NCBI GenBank assembly: GCA_938015425.1
Contig: CALLPQ010000136.1
Coordinates: 1-32,707 of the forward strand
Direction: 5' to 3'
DNA: 32,707 nucleotides
Origin: an uncultured Parvularculaceae bacterium
GTDB lineage: Bacteria > Pseudomonadota > Alphaproteobacteria > Caulobacterales > Parvularculaceae
Shown one piece after another: positions 25,707 to 32,707 of the stretch. The notes beneath the pieces are model-generated. The model worked only from the letters and a program-made list of their open reading frames with translations, was not told the DNA's origin and did no database searches. How positions within the stretch are numbered: position 1 is the first letter of the stretch; the number at the start of each line of letters is the position of its first letter. The translations under genes and the position numbers were made by a program.

Positions 25707-27929
25707 CTACCAAATTCTAACGCGCTCATCAGATGGCAAATATAATCCGTCACCTTCTTTTAAATCAAAAGCCTCATAGAACTCATCCATATTGCGGATC
25801 ATACCATTAACCCGCAAATTCATTGGACTATGAGGCGCAGAAAGCAATCGGCGTCTTAAGGATGCCTCGGTCCGTTTAAAGCGCCTGCCTTGGGCGCGCC
25901 CTAAAAAGAAACGTTGCACCCCTGTAAGCCCATCAAGCACCGGGGCTTCCGCACCGTTTAAAGACAAAATATAAGCATGATAAGCAACGGTCATGCCCGC
26001 AAGGTCACCAATATTCTCGCCCAATGTTTGACGACCATTTACATGAATACCCGGCAGGGGCTCATATTGGTCAAATTGCGCGGCTAGCCGATCTCCGAGG
26101 GCATCAAACGCACTGCGATCTTCATCCGTCCACCAACTTTGAAGCACGCCGCGGCCATCATATTTAGAGCCTTGATCATCAAATCCGTGGCCGATCTCAT
26201 GGCCAATAATAGAACCAATAGCACCGTAATTCAAAGCGGGGTCCGCATTAGGGTCGAACAAAGGCGATTGGATATATCCGGCGGGAATAAAGGCTTCATT
26301 GCGTGTGGGACTATAGAATGCGTTTACGGTTTGTGGGCCACTAAACCATTCGCGTTTATCAACCTTTGTTCCAAGGCGGGCCACATTGCGATTAAAATCA
26401 TCCTTGCGCAATCTTTTAACATTACCAAATACGTCATTGCGCTTAATCAAAACATTTGAATAATCACGCCAAACCTCGGGATAGGCAATTTTTGCTGTGA
26501 TCTTCGATAATTTATCAAGGGCTTGCGTCTTTGTGGCTGGTGTCATCCAGGTTAAATTTTCGATCCGGACTTTAAACGCTGTACGGATGTTTTCAAAAAT
26601 TACCGTCATTTGTTGCTTGGATTTTTCAGGAAAGTATTCTTCAATATATATTTTGCCAATGGCCTGATTTAACCATAAATTGACAACCCCAAGGGCGCGC
26701 CTGTCACGCCCCCGCTGTTCTTTTTGGCCGGAAATTGTTTGCCCAAAAAAACCGAACCGCAAATCATCAAATAGTTTTGGCATATAATCACCATTGGCAT
26801 TAATATAATGCACCAATAAATAATCACGCCAAACCGCCACCGGTGTTTGGCGAAACACCTTGGCTAACGATGGAAAAGCTTCTTTTTCCCTAACAATAAT
26901 TGTGGTCTCACCATCAATATTAAACCCCTGAGCAAAAACCTGCCACGGAAATTCCGGCGCATAGGCCGTCAACTCATTCAACGTATAGGGATTATAAGTG
27001 CGTGAGGCATTGCGCCGTTCAGCCCGTGACCAATGACGTTCCGCAATTGATTTTTCCAAAGCAAATACAGCTTCAGCGCGCTGCTTGAATTGCACTTTTG
27101 TTTGATCAACAGTCGCAGGAAAATCGCGATTTTTTCGGCTTCGTCTTGCATATTGTGATTTAATATTTTGAAGGGCGCCATCCTTCACGCCGATAATAAA
27201 CTGGATATAATTCAAGTAAGCCTGTCTGGTCGCGGCTAACCGTTCATCATCACGTAAATAGTAAGAGCGATCCGGCATTGATAATCCCGAATGGGAAGCC
27301 CACACCGCATAATTTTCAGGGTTTTTAGAATCACTATTGATGGAAATAGAAAACGGACCATTTAAACCCAATTCAGGGTCAGCCATTAAGCGCGCCACAT
27401 CATCATGACTCTGCAGTGACAATATCCGTTCAAAATCTTTTGCAAACGGTTTTGTTCCTAATTTTTCGATGCGTTTTGCATCCATGTAACCAAGATAAAG
27501 GTCACGAATTTTTTGTTCGTCAGATCCTCTTTTTAGACGTGTTGATTGTAACTTATCAATAATCTGTGTCATGCGTTCTTCATTACGTTCGCGCATCACC
27601 ACAGAAAAACCAATTCCGCTACGGTCCCCCGGGATATCATTATCCCGCAGCCATCCCCCATTGGCAAATTGATAAAAATCATCTTGCGGACGGATTTCCC
27701 CGTCGAAAGCATCCAAAGGATAGCCCCATGGTTCAATCACCGGAAGAGTATCATTGTCTTGCGCGGAGGCCGCTCCATCATTTTTGACATCACTTGCTGC
27801 AATAGCATGAACAGCCAGCCCCATGAAGGCGATTAATAAGCCAGCGACAATCCCATCTCTTAGAAATCTATTTCCGGAACTTGGTTTTCTATACATTTGC
27901 CGTGCTTTTTTCTGGTTTTCCATCATCAT
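25707..27929 (-). CDS. pepO: M13 (neprilysin/PepO) family zinc metallopeptidase
   Basis: Zinc endopeptidase of 740 residues that cleaves short peptides. The zinc motif is HEIGH at 577-581 (E578 catalytic). The third ligand is E638 in ENIGD, with D642 completing the M13 pattern. NAFYSPTRNEAFIPAGYIQ upstream and the C-terminal ...VRIW ending are also diagnostic. A membrane-targeting signal is at about 28-46, with possible cleavage after AIA, so it works in the periplasm or at the outer membrane. Length is close to the bacterial norm of about 690-720. The start is ambiguous among three consecutive ATG codons (27929, 27926, 27923). Upstream is divergent from an exported-protein gene. Confidence 0.94.
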   Translation of the reverse strand: MMMENQKKARQMYRKPSSGNRFLRDGIVAGLLIAFMGLAVHAIAASDVKNDGAASAQDNDTLPVIEPWGYPLDAFDGEIRPQDDFYQFANGGWLRDNDIPGDRSGIGFSVVMRERNEERMTQIIDKLQSTRLKRGSDEQKIRDLYLGYMDAKRIEKLGTKPFAKDFERILSLQSHDDVARLMADPELGLNGPFSISINSDSKNPENYAVWASHSGLSMPDRSYYLRDDERLAATRQAYLNYIQFIIGVKDGALQNIKSQYARRSRKNRDFPATVDQTKVQFKQRAEAVFALEKSIAERHWSRAERRNASRTYNPYTLNELTAYAPEFPWQVFAQGFNIDGETTIIVREKEAFPSLAKVFRQTPVAVWRDYLLVHYINANGDYMPKLFDDLRFGFFGQTISGQKEQRGRDRRALGVVNLWLNQAIGKIYIEEYFPEKSKQQMTVIFENIRTAFKVRIENLTWMTPATKTQALDKLSKITAKIAYPEVWRDYSNVLIKRNDVFGNVKRLRKDDFNRNVARLGTKVDKREWFSGPQTVNAFYSPTRNEAFIPAGYIQSPLFDPNADPALNYGAIGSIIGHEIGHGFDDQGSKYDGRGVLQSWWTDEDRSAFDALGDRLAAQFDQYEPLPGIHVNGRQTLGENIGDLAGMTVAYHAYILSLNGAEAPVLDGLTGVQRFFLGRAQGRRFKRTEASLRRRLLSAPHSPMNLRVNGMIRNMDEFYEAFDLKEGDGLYLPSDERVRIW

Positions 27930-28094
27930 ACCCTATTCATTACAATTTGTTTTATTATGGCACATAAACATTCTCCACATCAAACGAAACAAAGGGTTGG
28001 TAAAGAATTAAGATGATGCAGTGATCGTCTCATCTATTCGTCTTATTATTTCTAGAACCAACATTAACATATTCCCTGTGTCACGAGGATCGAG

Positions 28095-28109
28095 ATTGAT
28101 GGCATCAAT
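28095..28109. promoter_or_regulatory. 15-bp palindrome in the divergent region, operator candidate
   Basis: ATTGATG and CATCAAT flank a single G, about 85 bases upstream of the exported-protein gene and 165 bases from the M13 gene. The form resembles a dimeric-regulator site; no regulator is nearby. Confidence 0.25.
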
Positions 28110-28193
28110 ATTGCTTTTTACAAGAGTGAGTTGGCCAAAATGATGAGGCTTTGCTCGTTAAAGAATGAACGCTTATTCATATGAGGGTAAACC

Positions 28194-28739
28194 ATGGGCC
28201 AGCCAAACCAAAAAAGAACCAGATTTACAGTAGGGGTCATCAGCCTGTTTGCTGTCACCAGTTTGGGGGCCAGTTCGGGGGCAAGTTTGGGTATAGCATC
28301 GACCGCCGCCGCAGAAGAAACAAAACCCGCTCACGCCGCTAGCACAACAACCCACAACTCCGGCGCGAGCCTTAAAGCGGTATCGAAAGATTATCATTTG
28401 AGTATGCAATTCTGGCAAGATCAATCTTTGATTACCGCGCCTAAATTCAACATCCCTGAAAACGAGCCTATCGAGCTTACGGTGACTGACCCTGATGATG
28501 TAAAAATTTCCATCACCCTTCGCCCTCAAAATACGAGCAATAATGAAATTCTGGTTGATTCAAATATTTCATTATCCCAAGGCGGGAGGTGGGAAACCGT
28601 TGGTTCACCCAGATTGGCCACCCACACAGGCCAACATGCCACTGTTGAAATCGACGTCCAAGAATTAGGGTTCACCCATAATGATGGCCGCCCCGTGAGC
28701 ACTTTACGGTTTTCAGTCTTGATAAAAGAAACCAAATAA
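28194..28739 (+). CDS. exported protein of unknown function
   Basis: 181 residues. The first 42 form a signal peptide (basic start, hydrophobic VGVISLFAVTSL, Gly/Ala/Ser-rich stretch, likely cleavage after TAAA). The mature part is beta-rich. It includes LVDSNISLSQGGRWETVGSP followed by a GQHATVEI-type strand, a pattern reminiscent of secretin-like or BlaR-associated periplasmic domains, but I do not recognise a named family. AGGG lies 9 bases before the ATG. The next gene starts 64 bases downstream on the same strand, so the two may form an operon. Confidence 0.7.
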   Translation: MGQPNQKRTRFTVGVISLFAVTSLGASSGASLGIASTAAAEETKPAHAASTTTHNSGASLKAVSKDYHLSMQFWQDQSLITAPKFNIPENEPIELTVTDPDDVKISITLRPQNTSNNEILVDSNISLSQGGRWETVGSPRLATHTGQHATVEIDVQELGFTHNDGRPVSTLRFSVLIKETK

Positions 28740-28803
28740 TTTGCGCCACGCTTGAAGCTTAACCCTTTCCACAGTAGGATTGAACAATCATAGGAGATCG
28801 TTC

Positions 28804-30000
28804 ATGCCCTACCGTCAGGTTCAAGCTTACTTCTCAACCTTCGCGCCCGTAAGATGCATTGCCTTTATAAGCCTTGGCATCGGGGGGCTTTGCGCCTGCA
28901 CCACAACTCATACTGAGCAAGTAGATACGGAGCAAGTAGGCATCGCCCAAAACAGCGTAAGAGAGGCCACTTCTCCCGCCCAAGAAGCCGCAACAAGACA
29001 AGCTATTCCAAGACGTCAGAACACCTCACCTCTTCAAACAAATCAATCAGCGCAAAGCCGCGCGCCTGCGCCTGATTTTGCCCAGACTTCTGATTTGGTT
29101 TTCTATTATTTTTCAACCGCCGAAACAACGGGTGATGTTCTATCGAAAAATGATGATTACACCAATGCATTACAACCCACCGAAATCGGTATAAAGAATA
29201 AAGATGCTACCAAAACCACGTTGAGCGATTTGCAACAAAACTATAAAACAGGGGCTCTGGATTGGACCCCCGATGAAAGTAAAGCCTTAAGCCAAATCAT
29301 TAACGAGCTGCGAGAAGATTTAACGCCTTATCAAAAACATCTCCCTTCGGCAATTAGCTTGGGAAAAACCTCTGCCCTCGTTGAAGGCGGCCTACCCCAT
29401 ACGCGGGGCAATTTGATTTTGTTTGCACAATCTTCACTTGATGATTATTTTGCAACCGCTGCATCATCGCCAGATAAAGCAATTGAAAATCTGAAGGAGT
29501 TATTCCTACACGAACTACATCATGTTTTATCGCGCCACAACAATACCCTTCACGATGATTACTTTTCTATATTGGGTTTTAAACCATGCACCTTCATTGA
29601 ACCCTCAAAGCTTAAAGCGCGGCGGCTCACAAACCCTGATGCTCCCCATTATAACCATTATGCGCCCCTTGATAGTGAAGAAAGCGATGGCGTCATCCCC
29701 TATATCACGGTGGCCGGTCCTTATAATGCACAAAAAGGGGAAGGACTTGGGGATTATATCGAATTTGGATTATTAGCTGTTAACGAAGAAAACGGAACCT
29801 GCACCATTGCAGATAGTGAACCGGGATTACGCCCACCATCTGATGATTTTTTTGATCTAATCGGTCGCAATACAAATTATATTATCCACCCGGAAGAAAC
29901 ATTGGCCGATAATTTTGCACACTTAATTTTAGAGCGCAAAGGATTAGCCAATCCTGAAATTCTGGAAGAAATCAAAAACTTCTGGGCCCAGCAACAATAA
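28804..30000 (+). CDS. probable lipoprotein with gluzincin-like metallopeptidase signature
   Basis: 398 residues from the ATG at 28804, which has AGGAG 8 bases upstream; a TTG at 28780 is the alternative. A hydrophobic N-terminus ends in LCAC, a plausible lipobox. A Gln/Thr-rich stretch of about 60 residues follows. The folded part holds HELHH (236-240) after a helix (NLKELFLHEL). Later EETLADNFAH gives E365 and D369, the ExxxD pattern of gluzincin peptidases. Between them is FKPC...RLTNPDAPHYN, which I do not connect to a named family. It looks like a zinc peptidase anchored in the envelope. The signature is seen, the activity inferred, the substrate unknown. Confidence 0.7.
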   Translation: MPYRQVQAYFSTFAPVRCIAFISLGIGGLCACTTTHTEQVDTEQVGIAQNSVREATSPAQEAATRQAIPRRQNTSPLQTNQSAQSRAPAPDFAQTSDLVFYYFSTAETTGDVLSKNDDYTNALQPTEIGIKNKDATKTTLSDLQQNYKTGALDWTPDESKALSQIINELREDLTPYQKHLPSAISLGKTSALVEGGLPHTRGNLILFAQSSLDDYFATAASSPDKAIENLKELFLHELHHVLSRHNNTLHDDYFSILGFKPCTFIEPSKLKARRLTNPDAPHYNHYAPLDSEESDGVIPYITVAGPYNAQKGEGLGDYIEFGLLAVNEENGTCTIADSEPGLRPPSDDFFDLIGRNTNYIIHPEETLADNFAHLILERKGLANPEILEEIKNFWAQQQ

Positions 30001-30060
30001 TCAATCCGCAAAAGTAATAAGCCGTAACAGCAATAAAAAGACTAGAACATAAAATGCGGG

Positions 30061-30753
30061 TTACCGCACGTCGATATCGCCGCCTGACGATGTTGTTTTA
30101 TCCACTTTTGGCGGAGACCCCAAAACATTGATATCACTTCCGCTGGACGCTTCACCGATAAACCCTTCACTGGCATAAACATCAATATCGGCCCCGCTTG
30201 AAGCATCGGCAATGACGGTTTTACATTCAAGAGCTCTAGCATCAATATCAGCCCCGCTTGAGGCATCTGCGGTTAAGGAACCACATGTGCCACTAACTTT
30301 TATATCCGCACCGCTAGAGCTATCAAGGGTGAATGTTGGGCTATTGATTTTTGAGGCAAATACATCAGCGCCCGAGGAAACATCAATCGCCTCTAATGTT
30401 GGCGAGACAATAGTAACAACAAATTTACCCGAATTCACGCTCCATCCCCAGCCCCGTTTACGGTGCGTACGTCGAACATGAAGTGTGTCATCTTTAACAA
30501 AAACTTCTACCCTATCCATTTTTCCCTTCGGGCCAATAGCTTTTATAGATTGCTCAGAACCAATACTAATATTCACATTAACACCGCGAGAGGCTTTTAG
30601 AGCTGAAAACGTCTCTACACTGTAGGATTTTTCTTCCTGATTAGGATTCACATTATCTTGCCGGGCCATAGCACCATGCAAAATAGTAAAGGATCCGGCC
30701 AGGGCTACGGTTAGGGCTACGGCATTCAAAATGAGTTTTTTTCTATTCATCAT
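30061..30753 (-). CDS. exported DUF2807 (head GIN domain-like) beta-helix protein
   Basis: 230 residues with an N-terminal signal peptide (cleavage likely after AMA near 28-30). FSALKASRGVNVNISIG is the start typical of DUF2807 proteins (putative autotransporter adhesin head, GIN domain). Then come five or six near-identical SSGADI units (VSSGADVFAS, SSGADIKVSG, SSGADIDARA, SSGADIDVYA, SSGSDINVLG, SSGGDIDVR), which suggest stacked beta-helix turns. The third has the only paired cysteines (TCGSLTA and ECKTVIA). GAGGG lies about 11 bases upstream of the first ATG. It is downstream of recQ on the same strand, 200 bases away. Function unknown; periplasmic or surface. Confidence 0.85.
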   Translation of the reverse strand: MMNRKKLILNAVALTVALAGSFTILHGAMARQDNVNPNQEEKSYSVETFSALKASRGVNVNISIGSEQSIKAIGPKGKMDRVEVFVKDDTLHVRRTHRKRGWGWSVNSGKFVVTIVSPTLEAIDVSSGADVFASKINSPTFTLDSSSGADIKVSGTCGSLTADASSGADIDARALECKTVIADASSGADIDVYASEGFIGEASSGSDINVLGSPPKVDKTTSSGGDIDVR

Positions 30754-30953
30754 CTTTATTATCCCTCACAATAAAATTTCTGATAAAGCTTTCTGAAACG
30801 ATATAGCCACGCCTAACATTGACAAGCAAGGAAGTGCCCATGGCTTTGCGATAAAGCGATGATGATACTCGTCAAACCGCCCTTTATTGGTTCATTCCTG
30901 ATTTGTGTGGGGCTCACTTTCAGCCCGTTTCAGGGTTGCGCTGGCTCCATTGA

Positions 30954-32707
30954 TTAAGCCGCCGCCGCAATCACATGCAGAAAACTATCTGAAAAATCGC
31001 GCACCTTTGCGGCTCCCACACCAAACACAGCACCGAATTCTTCGGGAGATTCCGGCTTACGCTTTGCCATATCCATCAAGGATTTATCGGTAAAGATAAC
31101 ATAAGCGGGCACCCCGCGCTCGCGGGCAATCTTTAAACGGTGCAACTTTAACGCGGCCAATAAATCTTGCGAGGCTCCATCCATTGCCGCCACTTCCACA
31201 GAAGTTTTGCGGGTTTGACCCTTTTGTTTCCGAATTTGAAACTGGCTAACCCCCTCAAGGGTCGATAGGTTTGGTCCTCTTTTAATACTGCCAAATTCAG
31301 GGTCAGCTTTTAACAAGCCCGCCGCCAACATTTGCCGAATGATAGTGCGCCATTTTTGCGCTGAATGGAATTTACCTTTTCCATAACACGGTAATTGATC
31401 CGCACTGCGATCTCTTATCTTTTGCGTGTCCGCCCCGCGCAAGACATCAACCAAAAACGCAGAACCAAATATCTCCCCTGTTTCGCGCATCGCCCCAATC
31501 ACCAATTGTGCCTCGCGTTGGGCGTCAACCATTTCCGGCGGGTTCAAACAAATATCACATGCACCACAAGGCGAACGTTTATCCCCAAAATAGGCTAAAA
31601 GCGATTGCCGCCGACAGTTTGTCGATTCGCAAATCATAATCAGATCGTCAAGGCGCTGGTGTTCTGCTGCGCTGGCATCGGTCGTATTCATCTCAATCAT
31701 CCGCTTTCTACGCACCGCATCCCCCGCACCATAAAGCATCACCGTGCGCGCAGGCTGTCCATCCCGCCCTGCCCGGCCAATTTCCTGATAATAAGCTTCA
31801 ATCGAAGCGGGCAAACAATAATGAAACACAAAGCGGATATCCGGTTTATCAATGCCCATGCCAAAAGCGACCGTTGCAACCATAATCAAATCAGGCTCGG
31901 TTAAAAAAGCGTTTAACCGTTCATTACGTTCTTCCGGCTCAAGCCCCGCATGATACGCAAGGGCGCGATATCCATGATCGCACAAAAATTCAGCAATTGA
32001 TTCTGTTTCTTTACGCGAAAGGCAATAAATAATGCCTTGCTCCCCCCGATGGTCAGATAATAGAGAAATTAATTGATCACGGCCCTGACTTTTTTCCATA
32101 ATTGCAATAGATAGATTGGGCCGATCAAATCCGTGTACATGCATTTTTGCCGCCTTACCCAATAACCGCACCGCTATCTCATCGCGGGTGCGTTCATCGG
32201 CCGTTGCCGTAAACGCGGAAATAGGGGTGTCGGGAAAATGGGTGGTTAAATCCCCAAGAGCTAAATAATCAGGCCGGAAATCATGCCCCCACTGACTGAC
32301 GCAATGGGCTTCATCCACCACAAAGCGGGCAATTTTCACCCCCCGAAGCGCCGAGAGCATGCGCGGTGACATTAAGCGCTCCGGCGCCATATAAAGTAGT
32401 TTTAAGTCCCCCGTGGCGGCACGTCGCCAATCAGCAACACTGTCCTCGCGCGCGCGATTAGAGTGGATAACCCCCGCAGCAACCCCCAGAGCATTCAATT
32501 GCGCTAACTGATTGTCCATCAAGGCAATCAACGGGGAGACCACAATCGTTAAACCATCAGTGAGTAAGGCGGGCAATTGATAACAAAGGCTTTTGCCTGC
32601 CCCCGTTGGCATCACCGCCAAAATATTTTGGCCCGTTAATACATCTTCCACAATTTTTTGTTGCCCTTGACGAAAATCGTCAAAGCCAAAAACGGTTTTA
32701 AGGGTTT
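30954..32707 (-). CDS. recQ: ATP-dependent DNA helicase RecQ (5' end cut by window)
   Basis: The frame stays open past the right edge; the visible start reads LKTVFGFDDFRQGQQKIV, the RecQ motif 0 region, so only about the first 5-15 residues are missing. Visible in order: Walker A (AVMPTGAGKSLCYQLP), DEAH box followed by CVSQWGHDFRPDY, motif VI (YYQEIGRAGRDG), the zinc-binding region of the RQC domain (CRRQSLLAYFGD with CGACDICLNPP), and a C-terminal HRDC domain (AYVIFTDKSLMDMA). Unwinds DNA in recombination and replication-fork repair. Length and domain set are normal. Confidence 0.95.
   Translation of the reverse strand, partial: TLKTVFGFDDFRQGQQKIVEDVLTGQNILAVMPTGAGKSLCYQLPALLTDGLTIVVSPLIALMDNQLAQLNALGVAAGVIHSNRAREDSVADWRRAATGDLKLLYMAPERLMSPRMLSALRGVKIARFVVDEAHCVSQWGHDFRPDYLALGDLTTHFPDTPISAFTATADERTRDEIAVRLLGKAAKMHVHGFDRPNLSIAIMEKSQGRDQLISLLSDHRGEQGIIYCLSRKETESIAEFLCDHGYRALAYHAGLEPEERNERLNAFLTEPDLIMVATVAFGMGIDKPDIRFVFHYCLPASIEAYYQEIGRAGRDGQPARTVMLYGAGDAVRRKRMIEMNTTDASAAEHQRLDDLIMICESTNCRRQSLLAYFGDKRSPCGACDICLNPPEMVDAQREAQLVIGAMRETGEIFGSAFLVDVLRGADTQKIRDRSADQLPCYGKGKFHSAQKWRTIIRQMLAAGLLKADPEFGSIKRGPNLSTLEGVSQFQIRKQKGQTRKTSVEVAAMDGASQDLLAALKLHRLKIARERGVPAYVIFTDKSLMDMAKRKPESPEEFGAVFGVGAAKVRDFSDSFLHVIAAAA

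Noticed and set aside
30061-30380. CRISPR-like periodic repeats
   Set aside because: The periodicity comes from in-frame SSGADI codons of the DUF2807 gene; unit length and spacers do not fit a CRISPR array.

Overview
The window looks like chromosomal DNA of an alphaproteobacterium of moderate, not high, GC content. The main evidence is at the left end: a run of carD, fdxA, a TerB-like gene, an S4-domain gene and a SUV3/MgpS-type helicase, divergent from rpmB. Apart from the TerB gene, this is an arrangement I know from Alphaproteobacteria. Both edges cut through genes: carD loses its C-terminus on the left and recQ loses its N-terminus on the right. I see no rRNA, tRNA, CRISPR array, integrase or complete insertion sequence.

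Layout. (1) 1-8.2 kb is housekeeping. It holds a CarD regulator with an unusual histone-like basic tail of about 270 residues and a 56-codon ORF just ahead of it. Then come 7Fe ferredoxin FdxA, a TerB-like protein, an Hsp15-like S4 protein, a long SUV3-type helicase, L28 with a clear terminator, and a divergent VUT/YhhQ-like membrane protein with Fur-box-like repeats upstream. (2) 8.2-18.9 kb is an envelope polysaccharide and surface locus. It holds a zinc-ribbon methyltransferase, a DUF2793 tail-fibre-like protein with no phage around it, a 999-residue double glycosyltransferase, a GT-A glycosyltransferase, UDP-glucuronate decarboxylase (UDP-xylose supply), and a 1015-residue exported lyase-like protein ending in RTX calcium-binding repeats. 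(3) 18.9-25.1 kb holds the ABC transporter pair ybbA-ybbP, the esterase tesA and a MATE efflux pump. The ABC pair is bracketed by two copies, in inverted orientation, of a ~171-bp structured repeat. (4) 25.1-32.7 kb holds an M13 metallopeptidase, a pair of exported proteins (one a lipoprotein with a gluzincin-like HExxH and ExxxD signature), a DUF2807 protein and RecQ.

Points most worth a second look: the inverted ~171-bp repeats around the ABC operon (about 88% identical by hand alignment, internal stem conserved while its loop varies); 15-bp tandem repeats at the 3' ends of both ABC genes; the N-terminal histone-H1-like tail on CarD; and the combination of a UDP-xylose enzyme, glycosyltransferases, an RTX lyase-like protein and a tail-fibre-like protein in one locus. 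No single feature is clearly an undescribed system. The repeat-flanked operon and the surface locus are the best candidates.
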